Shown: positions 13,291 through 25,401 of the stretch, piece by piece
Layout: each line of letters opens with the position of its first letter
Numbering within the stretch: the stretch's first letter is position 1
Assembly: GCA_032207245.1 (NCBI GenBank)
Contig: CM063504.1
Location: 19,359,407-19,423,406, forward strand
Direction of reading: 5' to 3'
Length of the DNA: 64,000 nucleotides
Origin: Pardosa pseudoannulata
Taxonomy: Eukaryota > Arthropoda > Arachnida > Araneae > Lycosidae
The notes under the pieces: model-generated
The model's input: only the letters and a program-made list of their open reading frames with translations
Databases searched by the model: none
Told to the model about the DNA's origin: nothing
Program-made: the position numbers and the translations under genes

Positions 13291-14040
13291 TTGCCCTAAT
13301 TTGCAAGTTTTTCTCCGGTTTTACATGAGCTAAAATTTTTTTAAATTTTTTTTTATATTCTACAGCCTAGTTTTATTAGTCGTACTTCTAGTCAGCAGCA
13401 TATGCATCTTTCAGATATGAAAACAAAGTCAAAGTTATCTTAAGACATAAAATTTAGTACAAATCGATAAAAAACACCTATTCCAAAACCACAAACAAGC
13501 TACTTCTTTACCCAGGAAAAAATAAAATAATTGTTTGCTATAATTTTTGCTTAATTTTGAAACTTAATTTCTAAAAATTTTTATCTTATTTACGTGAAGA
13601 AGGATATAAAACTTCATGATATTCTTGTAATCTGTTATCAATTATAGATAAAGACATAAAGAAATAGCGTTTGATAATTTATATCATGTTCAAACAAATC
13701 CATAAATTTCAAGTTCTCATTTTTTCAATGTAGTTGCCAAGTTATTAGTCTACTATTCATTGATGCTTGACTAGACTATTTATATTTTATTTTTATTTTT
13801 TTATGACTATAACAAGAAAAAATTTTAAAAAATAAAATAAAAAAAATTCTACCCTTGGAATTTATAACAATCTAAAATAAAAGAATATCATGCAGTATCT
13901 TTAAAATATGATTGCAAGTTCTGTTATTCTTTAGAAATGATTGATGGTGGTAGATTTTTTTCAAAATAAAGTGCTATAATAATACAAAATGGTTGTTTGA
14001 ATTCAGCGATTGTTTGTTTTATCAAGTATTACACTGTCTA
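13291..14040. other. AT-rich DNA, nothing recognised
   Basis: No repeat or coding sign noted. Confidence 0.5.
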
Positions 14041-14420
14041 ACGTCTAACATTAGACATATTGTGGAGGATTTAAGATGCGTAAAATCCTAGGAAAGCTGA
14101 AGTTTGAAAAGCGTATTCAAACAGTTCAGTGTCGCCTTAACATCGTCTCACAGACTCAGACGGCATTCTAAACCACATATGTAGTTGCAAAAAAGGTTGG
14201 CAGTGGTTACCTTTCATAAACCACGGCTGCTGTTGACTGTTGTATTGTTCTAAAGATAACAAAAATTGCCGCCTCAAAGCAACAACTGTTTCTGCAGAAC
14301 TGGATGGTTAGTGTCGTGGTTTATGATGATCAGGATGTTTACACAGAAGTATACTTTGTTATCCGTGTGTGGGTTTGACGTCATCGTCATCTTCGCTGGT
14401 GTTTTAAAAAAATGTGTATT
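14041..14420. promoter_or_regulatory. Possible regulatory island with CRE palindrome
   Basis: Balanced composition in AT-rich surroundings. It contains a perfect cAMP-response-type palindrome TGACGTCA at 14376-14383 followed by TCGTCATC. It also has an exact 11-bp inverted repeat, CATAAACCACG (14215-14225) and CGTGGTTTATG (14315-14325). An AAACCACA site near 14170 resembles a Runx motif. Function is inferred from motifs only. Confidence 0.3.
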
Positions 14421-15385
14421 ATATCCCATTAGTCAGTAGCTAATAACATTTATTGTAATTTTCGACTAACAAAAAATGTTCTGCAATAATACTGTTTTAG
14501 ATAACAATTTATTATTATTAGTTGTAACATATATTTGAAATTAAATTTCGTTTCCTGGGTTTTTTTTAATACTTAATATTTTCTTTGCTTTATAAAATTT
14601 TATCTCTCTATAGTAATAATATTTAGGAGGGGAGGGGGGAGATTTTGTCTTTTTCCTCGGGCAGGCTGCAGAAATGGACGCTACGCCTCTGATGGGTACT
14701 GCAATTCCTCCAGTCTCAGTATTTGTGGCCTACAGATTGTATATAAGTATCACATCACTTTATCACAACACAAGTGAAAATTAATCCACTAATCCTGGAG
14801 TGGTATATTTTAGGAAGTTATGTACACCTTCACATATTGAGCATCGGCGCAATAAGCAACACAGTATTTCGCTGAAGATAATCCTTCCTCTTCTGGCTCT
14901 GCTTCGAAGTCCCTGAGTCTCCAACTTAATCTTTGCTGATAGTAATACTTTATCCTTACACATTGCGACTGCGGAGTTGTTGAAAAGGGAAGGGGGAATC
15001 TTAAGCACGTATTACTGTGCTCTCACCAGATTCTGTATCCATTTAAAAACATTGAAGACGTTATAAGAAGACGACTTATGGTATGTTCATGCAACTGGCA
15101 CATGCCCAACAGCTGAAAAAGGCTTTCACAGGGTGGATAGATTCACTTGACAGAACGGTTCATCTGCCATTTCATACTCCGTTGGTAAATGCAGTTCAAG
15201 GCATTTAACTGTGTTTGTGTTGGTCATGCAGCTAACTGATGGCTGTCACTTACACTGTTTGTGTTACTGTCACCTTTTTTTTTCTTGGATTATTTTAAAA
15301 CATTTTTACTCATCCAGATCATTTCTCAACAAAGTGCCAGCGAAAAATTTATCGTTCCTTAATTTTCTAAGAGATAACCAGCAAT
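14421..15385. other. No gene recognised
   Basis: AT-rich to about 14620, then a G-rich run near 14628-14642 and more complex sequence. Open frames at 14781-15008 (minus) and 15211-15402 (plus) have no recognisable domain. Confidence 0.35.
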
Positions 15386-16264
15386 TTGTCGACTGCGTTT
15401 AATGTGATCGCAGTTATTGTTACCAATCGCTTATTGTTATCGAAATCACTTGGTCCCGATTTTCTCTATTCATTTGTATGTTAAAATTATCGCTTTATGT
15501 GATCGTTACATCGGTTAATGTTATCAGTTTTCGAACCTCATTTTAACTGGCAAAGGAATATTTACAATGTATTCAGAAGGAACCCAATCTTTTCTTTTCC
15601 TTTGCTGCTGTTTTAATTTCCGAGAATTCTCCCTCTTCCACCTAGGTAAATGGGAAATGATCAAAAAAGGGGGGAAATTACACGTTCCTGGAATTTTTCA
15701 GAAATACGCACACCCTGCTGGTGGTCAGTGGTTGTTAGATAAGCAGAAGGCAACGCATTCTTATAGGAACTGAGAAGGAGCGTATTCACAATTTATGCCT
15801 TCCTCGCTTACATGCAGCTTGTCGATATGGAAGCCAGAAAGCGAAATAATTTAACATTAACATAAAAGATCTAAATTTTAACTCGTTATGACAGGTTTCC
15901 AAAAATGAATCTACGTAATGCTGCTGCACAGTTAAACATTTCTCATCCTCTGAATTGCATTGAAAGAGTTGAAATGTAGAGTACAACACCGCTCCTATGA
16001 CTTTAAAAAACATGATTATGAACAATTTATCAATGAAAAAGTTGTACACAGTCAACAATTGATCAATTTTATTTAGCTATGTATATAATTCTTATATTTT
16101 AAAGGATAATATACAGTGCATAAATATAAGCGGAGTTTTTACATTTTATTTCGAAATTTAGTACGTATGAATTAGAGGGGGGTAAATTTATCTAATTTTG
16201 CATATCGTTTATTGTTATCAAAAGCAAGGTGTCCCAAACTGATCACATTAAGCGTAGTCTACTG
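15386..16264. mobile_element. pogo/Tigger-like non-autonomous element
   Basis: The left end TTGTCGACTGCGTTTAATGT and the inverted right end CAGTAGACTACGCTTAATGT form a TIR with few mismatches, continuing GATC. The right end is followed by TA at 16265. The CAG start and the CGCTTAA motif are typical of pogo/Tigger ends. Near the left end there are several degenerate copies of TTAWTGTKATC (15400-15530), and one TTATTGTTATC lies near the right end (16209), plausibly transposase-binding repeats. The interior ORFs (15567-15773 plus, 15786-16058 minus) show no catalytic motif I can identify. Length 879 bp. Confidence 0.6.
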
Positions 16265-17052
16265 TATTTTGTTTTCTGCAGTAGTTTTCAACCTTATGAT
16301 TGTAATCATATCGCCTAAAAGTAAAAGATTATGAAACTGTAATATCTAAGACTAGTATCTTAGTCCACTATCTCAATTTGTTGCATTAATTATTTTGATA
16401 AAAATTAATACACACTTTTAACATGGTATTCAGTTACCAATATTTGGCTTAAAATATTTTACGGTATTCGTATTTTTTACGTTCTTTGAAAGAAGAATTT
16501 TGTAAATTTGTTCAAAGCCAATATCTTTCATGGTTGCCATGCGTGTGAATCTGTGTCGAAGTTTAATTTTATATTTCATGATTTCTTACGATGCAATTAA
16601 TATACACTGTTCATTTTGCTTTAAAAATCCCTAAAATCAAATTATAAAAAGTTTATGCATATAAAACAGTGCAAATTGCATTAATAATTACAATAATTAC
16701 ACTTTCATACATTCTTCTAGTCATAATTTAAATGGACAGTGGCCATTATAAATAGTTTATTTAAAGAAAAGTGGATTTCATACTATTAAGACTCACGACA
16801 CCTTTATGAAATAGATGGTCTTTTGACATAACCTTAAACCTTTTTTAAAAAGTGCATGTGAGTTAGATGTTAGTTACATAAGAACAGGCAATAGTAATGA
16901 AAATAAAGAAAAACAAATGAGCTAATTTTAAAAATTTGTATAATAATGCAAATAATGTAATTTTGTTTATCAATGATGTTATTTTTTAACACTGATTCAA
17001 GTACGCCTCATTCATTCTCACAAAAGATAAGATATTGTGAAATACGGTTGTC
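16265..17052. other. AT-rich DNA, nothing recognised
   Basis: No repeat, hairpin or coding sign noted. Confidence 0.5.
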
Positions 17053-17152
17053 AATACCTTTGTGTGTGGGTGTGTAAGAGAAAGATGGGGTAGAAGGAGG
17101 AAAGAAGAGAGGGAGGACAGAGAGAGAAAGAAAGAGGGGTGAAAGGGATAGA
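17053..17152. repeat. Purine-rich (GA-rich) tract, about 100 bp
   Basis: Nearly all purines on the plus strand (AGAGAGAAAGAAAGAGGGG type) after a short GTGTGTGG run. Such tracts can form triplex DNA; here it is only a compositional observation. Confidence 0.9.
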
Positions 17153-17529
17153 TTTTTACTTTACTTTTACGTTTTGCTAAGAGATATTCTTAAAAAAAAA
17201 ACAGGATTGCTGTTCAGAATCTTTAGGTTTAATGCCCACTTTTGGCTTTGATGCTTATGATTGATTTGCAATTAAAATTACGCATTAGACCACAATTTAA
17301 TGAGCTTCGATTAACAAACAATTCACCTTAGTAGTCCAAAACAACCAATTTTAGAACTATTTACGTAGGAGATGACAAATAAAAGGAATGGTAAATCAAA
17401 ATATTCATTCTCAGCATATTTGGTAAAATTCAGTGGGAAATATGCCCTTTTCAAGCCGAAGATGCTTCTTATAATTACTTATTAGCAGTGGTTTTGCGCT
17501 TAAAAATTGCAGGTGAGAAGACTCATGTC
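17153..17529. other. Spacer, nothing recognised
   Basis: No repeat or coding sign noted. Confidence 0.45.
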
Positions 17530-17855
17530 ATTTGCAAATGCTTAGAATACTATGAAACATTTGATGGTGTCCAAATAAGTAGGGAGTTACCTTGTGGTTC
17601 CGTATTTCCGACTCACTGCTGATGTTTTTTGCGGTTGAAATCCACTTTAATCAAAAGGTACTGATATAATTATCCCTCACAAAGCATTATTATTTTACAA
17701 ATGCTCAGAAAACCGACACATGTCTGCTGGTGGTCAAATAGATAGGGCGCTGTCTTGCGGTTTCCTAGTTCCGATACCCACTGCCTACGTTTGTAGCGGT
17801 TGAAATCAGATTTAAACAGTAGGTTCCTATGTAATTAGTCATCTTATAAACAAAA
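17530..17855 (+). repeat. Tandem pair of diverged SINE-like units, about 163 bp each
   Basis: Units at about 17530-17693 and 17694-17855 share TTTRCAAATGCTYAGAA flanks and SINE-like features: GGTGGTCAAATAGATAGGG, then GCGGTTGAAATC and TTTAAACAGTAGGT. These align loosely with the tRNA-like head and body of the SINE at 7067. The B box is degraded to GGTTGAAATC. The flank is duplicated together with the SINE, so this was segmental tandem duplication rather than two insertions. Confidence 0.6.
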
Positions 17856-19042
17856 CATTGATAATGGCACTAAAAAAACCAAACCGAAGATACTGGGAAG
17901 TATTTTCAACAATTGCATAGTCTCAACACAGTAGTATACTAAATCCTTTAATTCGCAGAATAGTAGGTTATTTTTCCTCCTTCTTTTTTACATGTCTTCT
18001 TAAACGGAGTTTGTTATAGTACATAGAGGAAGTAATGGGGTTTTTTTATAAACAAAACATTGATAATGGCACTAGCCAAACCAAACCCTACGATACTGGC
18101 AAGTATTTTCAACAATTGCATAGTCTCAACACAGTATACTAAATCCCTTAATTCGAAGACAAGAAGGTTATTTTTCCTCCTTCTTTTTTACATGTCTTCT
18201 TAAACGGAGTTTGTTATAGTACTTAGAGGAAGTAATGGGTTTTTTTTATAAACAGAACATTGATAATGGCACTAGCCAAACCAAACCCTACGATACTGGC
18301 AAGTATTTTCAACAATTGCATAATCTCAACACAGTAGTATACTAAATCCCTTAATTCGAAGGATAGAAGGTTATTTTTCCTTCTTCTTTTTTACATGTCT
18401 TCTTAAACGGAGTTTGTTACAGTACATAGAGGAAGTAATGGGTTTTTTTATAAACAGAACATTGATAATGGCACTAGCCAAACCAAACCCTACGATACTG
18501 GCAAGTATTTTCAACAATTGCATAATCTCAACACAGTAGTATACTAAATCCCTTAATTCGAAGGATAGAAGGTTATTTTTCCTTCTTCTTTTTTACATGT
18601 CTTCTTAAACGGAGTTTGTTACAGTACATAGAGGAACTTTATTTTTTTATAAACAAAACATTGATAATGGCACTAGCCAAACCAAACCCGACGATACTGG
18701 CAAGTATTTTCAACAATTGCATAGTCTCAACACAGTAGTTAATCCCTTAATTCGAAGAATAGTAGGTTATTTTTCCTTCTCTTTTTTTACATGTCTTCTT
18801 AAACGGAGTTTGTTATACTACATGGAAGAAGTAATGGGTTTCTTATAAACAAAACATTGATAATAGCACTAGCCAAACCAAACCCTACGATACTGGCAAG
18901 TATTTTCAACAATTGCATAGTCTCAACACAGTAGTATACTAAATCCCTTAATTCGCAAAATAGTAGGTTATTTTTCCTTCTCCTTTTTTACATGTCTTCT
19001 TAAACGGAGTTTGTTATAGTACATAGAGGAAGTAATGGGTTT
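17844..19042. repeat. Six-copy tandem array, unit about 200 bp
   Basis: Units begin at TTATAAACARAACATTGATA at 17844, 18046, 18246, 18448, 18647 and 18843 (196-202 bp). Each contains CTAGCCAAACCAAACCC, the CCAAACC tail of the local SINE family, then ACAACGTTG-free unique sequence ending TTAAACGGAGTTTGTTA. The first unit differs most (CTAAAAAAACCAAACC) and sits directly after the SINE-like pair. Copies are very similar, so the expansion looks recent. No ORF is conserved. Confidence 0.92.
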
Positions 19043-20269
19043 CACTTTTTGAAAAAGAAAATAAATAAAATTTAGTTAAAAACTTGAAAAAATACTAAAA
19101 ATCCCTATCACCTCAAAAAATATTTTCCTTTCACAAAAAATAGCCAATTTAAGAAAAAAATAGAGAGAGCAAACACACTGGGTGTACACCATTTATTTCG
19201 TGTTTGGCAGATATCCAATACACTTCCAAGAACCTCAAAATTTTATTTTTTGATCAAAATCCTTTATATATATATAAAGTGGTGTTTTTCCACTTTTTTT
19301 CTCAAATGTGTGGTCATTCTGTGGTGTGGTCAAGAAAAGACATTACCACATTCAGTGGATGATTAAAGACCAGACTACTTTCTTTTTTTCTCTCTCTCTC
19401 TTTTCGGATCCTTTTTTTTCCTTTCTTATTTATTTTCTCCTTTTGAGGTGCAGTATTTAACTCTGCCGGCTTATTGTCTATTTCCGCAGATCTGCTATCT
19501 GCGGTTCTTTTATCAATGGTGACTTCTTTTGTGGGCGATATTATTTATCACGGGCTCCTTTTGTCGATACCTCATTGAACCAGGATAAAGAAGTTAAGGG
19601 AAAAAAATAAAAAGAAGTTCTCTTCACACACACGGGGAGGAGGAGATATCTGTGCTGTATGGATCTCTCGGATGGCAATCCGTTCATACTACTTCTTTTT
19701 TTTTGCGGGGAGAAGATGGAAATCGTTTGATTAGCTCTATGAAGAATGAAACTGCAGGAGGTTTGTAAAAATTAGATAAAAATAAGATCAAACAGCAGTT
19801 CATGGGACGCAGACTGATTGTCGCATTACGTTCATAATTCGTGGTAATTTGAGGTGTTTCGGCTGATTTATCTCTGTGTATTAAGGGGTTATGTTCCCCT
19901 CCTTTTTATCCTGGAAAGGAAGTATGCAAGATGTTGGTTGGGCACAATGGAAGTTAGATTAACTTATGGGAAATAGAGTTGTTATAATCTGTCATTTATT
20001 TCAAAGGGCATGCATTATATTTTGTTTATATCAATGGGACAAGGTCATTTTAGAGGAATGAACTGGAAGAAATTTAGATTATTGTTTTATCATCCATAAC
20101 TTTTTGTATATTAACACAATTTTTTAACAACTGATTAATGTCGTATTCACAAACATTTAAATATAAAATGATATAAAATGCATATATATTGATTTATAAT
20201 GTAACCACATAAATATATAAATATAATATAACCGCATACAGCCAAAATTATATAATCCCATTGTTCTCA
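19043..20269. other. No gene recognised
   Basis: AT-rich to about 19340, then pyrimidine-rich stretches (19375-19440) and moderately complex sequence to 20000. No coding features noted. Confidence 0.4.
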
Positions 20270-20345
20270 GGTGAAAAAAAGGCCAAATGGTCACTGCTCT
20301 TCGATATTGACCGGAGTTCTTGAGTTCGAATCTCACTAGTGGTGT
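20270..20345 (+). mobile_element. tRNA-like SINE head, degenerate
   Basis: GGCCAAATGGTCACTG (A-box-like) and GAGTTCGAATCTC (B box, near 20327) followed by ACTAGTGGTGTGA. These match the head of the 7067 SINE family loosely. The usual body is not recognisable downstream. Confidence 0.5.
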
Positions 20346-20439
20346 GAAGACTCCCCTTAGTCCGAGCACGCTCCTAAACAGTTCATCGGAGTACACCTGT
20401 GTACGGAGTACAATAGCGTGGCGTCGCAGAGTCTGGGAT

Positions 20440-21010
20440 TTTGACAATCGGATTGAATAAACGAATACGCCCCTGATGGATCTCGTTAATGAATGCTCGG
20501 AAATTCCGGAAAGGGACAGCGAATGAGAATTCAGCTAAAAAATATAACTGTTATTAGCTCAAGTAACTGGGATCTTAATTGACCTAAAAACAATTGGCGG
20601 GATCGTAACTGACTCCCCAGGTATAAAAAGCCTACAATTTTGCGACTCAGGGCTTTTCGTCATTTTTGTACGTAGGTGTGTTGACCTCGTGGAGGCTTTC
20701 GTGTTTTGTTACCGAAGCCAGCTTTCTAGTTCGAAAGATTCGTAAAGTCCGCTCATATAGGGAGCAGCAGAGTCTCGGATAACGAACAGGGAATAAATTA
20801 AGTTTGATTGCACTCTGAAAAGCCTCAAAACTTGTAAGAGATTATTAAATATCTTGTTTTTCTTTCGACTGTGATCATCGTGAGGAAGTTTTATCGGCAA
20901 CCATCCTTTGCAGTTCTACATGATTTGGGAATTAACATTCCTTTGTAAATAGCCGTAGTTAATCAAGAATAAAAGTAAATTTCCAATTTTATCTTTGACT
21001 GTGATCCATT
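20440..21010 (+). promoter_or_regulatory. Promoter-like / possible solo LTR
   Basis: GGTATAAAAAGCC near 20621 looks like a strong TATA box, followed about 25-30 bp later by a TCAG initiator-like sequence (GCGACTCAGGGC). AATAAA-type signals lie downstream near 20791 and 20971. This spacing resembles an LTR retroelement promoter, but no second LTR or target duplication was found. Confidence 0.3.
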
Positions 21011-21048
21011 CTTCACGTTACCTCTCATTCGAGAATATTGAAGGCGTT

Positions 21049-21382
21049 ACAATGGCATGAATGAATAGGCTTTAACCTCTTCGCGACCAAAGTCTCGTAT
21101 ACGCGACGCAGTGATTTCACTCTTATCAATCCAGCGTCTCCTCCACGCGATGATATCCGGTTGATATTGAGAGACCAGCGGCGCGTATACGTAATAGGAG
21201 ATCTGAACCTTTTATTTTATTTTTAAATGCTAGATTTAATTACTAGATGGCGTAAAAGGCAACGGTTTTCACAACGGTCGATTCGTATTGAATTTAAGTG
21301 CTGGTCCTCAAGGGGTTAATCAGTAAGGCTGGTCTCATTAGCAAAAAAGTAGACTGTAGAACTCATAAACCAACCAACCAAC
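21049..21382 (+). mobile_element. SINE fragment split by a MITE
   Basis: 21049-21075 (ACAATGGCATGAATGAATAGGCTTTAA) and 21320-21382 (GTAAGGCTGGTCTCATTAGC to the ACCAACCAACC tail) read as one SINE body interrupted between TTTAA and CAGTA. The tRNA head is missing, so the SINE is truncated at its 5' side. Its internal TTTAA provided the TTAA target used by the inserted element. Confidence 0.8.
21076..21315. mobile_element. piggyBac-type MITE inserted in a SINE
   Basis: 240 bp flanked by TTAA on both sides (21072-21075 and 21316-21319). Imperfect TIRs: CCTCTTCGCGACCA at the left and, inverted, CCCCTTGAGGACCA at the right. TTAA duplication with CC-starting ends is characteristic of the piggyBac superfamily. 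No ORF. The insertion is clearly younger than the host SINE. Confidence 0.85.
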
Positions 21383-22069
21383 TTTTCTCGTGTAATTAAG
21401 TTTAAACGAATTCAAGTGACGATCTTCTTGATATTTACAGTTTGTATCTTAGAATATCACCTGCAATAGTTTATGTTCTAACATATACAATTTTTTTTCT
21501 TGTAAGTTAAGAGCGTCTTTGAGCTTTATCCTTTAATTTTAGATATCCGAAATATTCGGGAAATTTCTAGCTGTAGAAATTACTATAGCTATACACAGCA
21601 ACATGCGTAGAGAGTGCCAATTTCCAAAGTTACAGTTGAGTTCTTTTCGAAAAACTTAAATTTCCTTCGTGCTCCAAACAAAAGTTTATTGGTGAAACAA
21701 TGGCCAGTTCTATTCTCTGTAATCCAACCCCTATGGCACTTTTCTGCCCTCAGCCCTTTCTTGTTCATCAATCAACTTTGCTTTCTCGCTGTCTGAAATG
21801 ATGGATTGCCTATCACAACTATTTGGCGATAGCGTTATTGCAGGCGAGAACATGCCAATAACGGCAACCCATTTAGCAGTTGTTCCGACTAGGACCCAGC
21901 TTTTATCTTGAGATTTTAATCGGGGTGAAGGTGGAGGGGGGTGACGATCTATGAGCAGTAACAAAGAATATTGAGGAATTAATATGAACTATTTTTAAGT
22001 CATCAGCTGAAAAAAAAGCTTATAGTACCGAGAAGAAATTATTTTGATTCATAAATATGATCTATCCGG
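21383..22069. other. No gene recognised
   Basis: AT-rich to 21600. From 21600 to 21960 overlapping frames of 60-77 codons exist on both strands, none with a recognised motif. Confidence 0.4.
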
Positions 22070-22106
22070 TTTTTTTTTTTTTTTTTTTTTGAGAGAGAGA
22101 GAGAGA
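22070..22106. repeat. Poly-T then (GA)n
   Basis: About 21 T residues followed by a 16-bp GAGAGA run. Confidence 0.95.
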
Positions 22107-22944
22107 ACGATGCTTTAAATTTTCAAATTCTAATAAATAGTTTGATTTTGAGATTTCCACAGCCATTGAATATCATTTATGTTATTAATTTTACAGATTT
22201 CCTGCTTTTTTAAAGCTAATGTTTTTACAGAAGCCTGAAAGAATACCGACTATTTTTAAGTCATACGCTAAAAATTATCCTATCATGAAAAAAATCAGTA
22301 GTTGTTCTTTTCATTTATACAATATAACGTCTTTTATCTGTGAGGTTTATTTTAAATTTTCAAATTCTAATACTTTTTTTTAAATTTAGATATTTCAGGG
22401 CAAACGAATATTTATTTTAATACTTTTACAGGTTTCCTGCTTTTTTTAAAGGTATTGTGTTTACGAAATTTTAAACGTTCATAGTGTCGACGATGACCAA
22501 TAACACAAACAAAAAACGAAGACTATAACATTTGTTTTTAAACTTTATATCTTTATAGTATCACGATATCTTTAAAAGAGAGTTGTGTTTTAAATTTCCA
22601 TGTGTAAAACGTTCTTCTGGCTTTTAGATTCCCATAGCAAACGAATATATTTTTCTATTGCTTTAACGAATTTCCTACTCTTTATGTTATTACTTTTGTT
22701 GTTTTAAGAACTACTGTGACTTGAAAATTTTTAATCATGATATTGAGAAGTAATAAAACGTCGTAGGTTATAAATTTAAAATAACAAATAAGAACTGTTT
22801 ATTTATGAAAAGAAGAAAACATATTTCTCCTAAATGTATTTTGTTATTACTGAACTGATGTTTATTATCTTTTAATTTGTTTCACACTTATATCATGTAT
22901 ATGATGAACGTTTTAAAATTCCCAATTAGGAAACATTTCGTACC
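22107..22944. repeat. Degenerate tandem units of about 235 bp
   Basis: Three diverged units share CAAATTCTAAT-type starts, AAACGAATAT and a TTTCCTGCTTTTTTTAAAG-like block (near 22197, 22432 and 22670). The same landmarks occur in compressed form in the neighbouring 108-bp array. This looks like the eroded ancestor of that array. Confidence 0.55.
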
Positions 22945-23576
22945 GTTTTGTTATTCTCGAATCAAACGAATATTAATTCTATTGCTTCAATATATATTTC
23001 TATTGCTTCAATGGACTTCCAACTCTATTTTTTTTCCAAGAGTTATTGTATCTATTTTGTTATTCTCGAATCAAACGAATATTAATTCTATTGCTTCAAT
23101 ATATATTTCTATTGCTTCAATGGACTTCCAACTCTATTTTTTTTCCAAGAGTGATTGTATCTATTTTGTTATTCTCGAATCAAACGAATATTAATTCTAT
23201 TGCTTCAATATATATTTCTATTGCTTCAATGGACTTCCAACTCTATTTTTTTCCAAGAGTGATTGTATCTATTTTGTTATTCTCGAATCAAACGAATATT
23301 AATTCTATTGCTTCAATGAACTTCCAACTCTATTTTTTTTCCAAGAGTGATTGTATCTATTTTGTTATTCTCGAATCAAACGAATATTAATTCTATTGCT
23401 TCATAATATATTTCTATTGCTTCAATGGACTTCCAACTCTATTTTTTTCTAAGAGTTATTGTATCTATTTTGTTATTCTCGAATCAAACGAATATTAATT
23501 CTATTGCTTCAATATATATTTTTATTGCTTCAATGGACTTTCAACTCTATATTTTTTCCAAGAGTGATTGTATCTA
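22945..23576. repeat. Six-copy minisatellite, unit about 109 bp
   Basis: TTATTCTCGAATCAAACGAA begins units at 22951, 23060, 23169, 23277, 23365 and 23473. Unit 4 is 88 bp because it lacks one ATATATTTCTATTGCTTCA block; the others are 108-109 bp. Each unit has a short internal duplication (TTCTATTGCTTCAAT twice). The open frames crossing it (22877-23390) are repeat translations, not proteins. Confidence 0.95.
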
Positions 23577-25095
23577 TAAGATTTGAAATGTTGATAACGA
23601 CAGATAATAAAATGTAGTTTAATTGTAAATCAGATTAATAAGTAAGAATTATTTATATAAGTAGAAGAATAAGTATGAAAATAGAAATTACAATCAAAAT
23701 TAATTAAATTTACTATAATAATTTGAAACATAAATATCAAACAGTTATTGAGATCTATTTATAACTTAGTTATAAGTTTAAAATTAATAAATTTCACACT
23801 TCAATGCAAATAAAAAAAAGGGAGGTTTTGCGCTTAAGGTATTCTTAAAAGAAAATCATTAATCGTAAATCCCTTATTATTTGTTATTTCATCTATCATT
23901 ACAGACGTTTTAGAATCTTCTAGTTGCCATCCTCTGAAAAGAAATTATTAACAAGCTGCACATTAAGGTGAATTCTAGGAAGCTTCCCTATCTTTTCAAT
24001 TCCAAACGGAAATAAAATTATTTATAGAATTTTCCCATGGCAACCAATGTACTGGGACTTTTTAGAATAGAAATTTTCAGGAGAAGAGTGTTTCTTTTAT
24101 TTCATGATCATCTTGCTTTTAATGGAGAATTCTGATACAAGAATATCTTTTATATGATTATCTTTGTATATATTTGTATCCCTTTTACGTTGCAGTATCG
24201 ATGCAGTGTGATAACGAAACACTCTGCAAATAACTTTATTTACAGTGTTTAGCCTTGAACTGAAATTTTTTTCCACATTTGGCTCATGAAGTTTGTTTTT
24301 AAAACTCCATTCTTAAAATAACTTAACTCGCTAAGTGTTTTATACATATAAAAAATTCCTCTTTCTCCGTTTTTTTAGTTCTATGTTCTTTAATGTGTTC
24401 CAAAACTACACTTTAAGATCTATAATTTGTTACGTGTTTACTTGATCTTCTTTTTGACAAAAGCAAAAATCTAGAGAAAGTCGATAAATGTAAACTAGAT
24501 TGATCGTTGATGAATTTGTATTTCGGTATTTCGTTTGTTCAGGTGTTTATCCGAATAAAGATTTAGAAATGGATACAACCTTTGACTCTTCTCTAATCAA
24601 ATCCAGTGCTTTTGCGCAAAATATATATAAAAAGCAGAATATCAGTTCAAAGATATTGGGTAATGAATGATATTTTGTCACCTTCTGTAATTAAATCTAA
24701 ATTACTCTGTGCTATTTTAGTTCTTCTTTAGTTCTATTTTTATCTTTACTCTTACTTTTTTGGAAAGATGTTATTAAATAAATTTGAACTAATCTCTGTC
24801 GCGTTGAAATGAAAATTTTTCAAACAAAATTCACTGAATCAAGTTGCAGTTTAAAATTTCTTTGTCAATCTTCACATTAAAATGCTATTAAAATTATTGA
24901 ATTAATATTTATAAATATTATTTTATTAGTAATTAACAATATACGCAAATATAGGAACAAATTCATGATGGTTTTGTTAGCTTTATTTGAGAGAATAATT
25001 AATTAGCAAGATTTTCAGTTGTTTAAATTCTTATTAAGATAATATCTGTCGGTAGCCAAAGCTACTCGCATATGTAATCAGGAATAAAGATTTTC
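23577..25095. other. AT-rich DNA, nothing recognised
   Basis: No repeat, hairpin or coding sign noted. Confidence 0.5.
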
Positions 25096-25155
25096 CGACC
25101 TGGAAACGAACCCAGGCCGTCAGCGTTAAAGCTGAGCAATTACCATTAAATCCCC
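25096..25155 (-). mobile_element. tRNA-like sequence, probably a SINE head
   Basis: On the minus strand it starts GGGGATTTAATGGTAATTGC. A TCAGC/GCTGA anticodon-type stem follows, then CCTGGGTTCGTTTCCAGG, which resembles a T-arm with B box. The D-arm and loop sizes do not match a functional tRNA, so a SINE head or tRNA pseudogene is the better reading. Confidence 0.5.
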
Positions 25156-25389
25156 AACACATATGTAAAGAGAAAAAAATGAGGATAGCAACGTACTTTT
25201 TAAAATGAATTAATTTATCCATAAGTGATTTTTATTGATTCATGTACTGTCCACGAAGATACGTTTGTACTCAAAATTTCAGCTCAGTTGGAGATCGGGA
25301 AATTAGCGAAAAATCGACTACAGGCTATAGACCTAGACAAACTAACAGCGCGAGAAAAATAAAATCATACAAAAATACATAAGCCTTCT
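25156..25389. other. Spacer, nothing recognised
   Basis: No repeat or coding sign noted. Confidence 0.4.
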
Positions 25390-25401
25390 ATTTTCGATAT
25401 A

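Noticed and set aside
22877..23390. Repeated-domain proteins of 105-114 codons
   Set aside because: The frames follow the 109-bp minisatellite; periods are not multiples of three in all units and nothing outside the repeat supports coding.
17844..23576. CRISPR-like regularly spaced repeats
   Set aside because: Units are 109-200 bp head-to-tail copies without unique spacers, in an animal-type sequence.
25096..25155. Functional tRNA gene
   Set aside because: D-arm and loops do not fit a normal cloverleaf; a SINE head or pseudogene is more likely. The same applies to 42741-42815.
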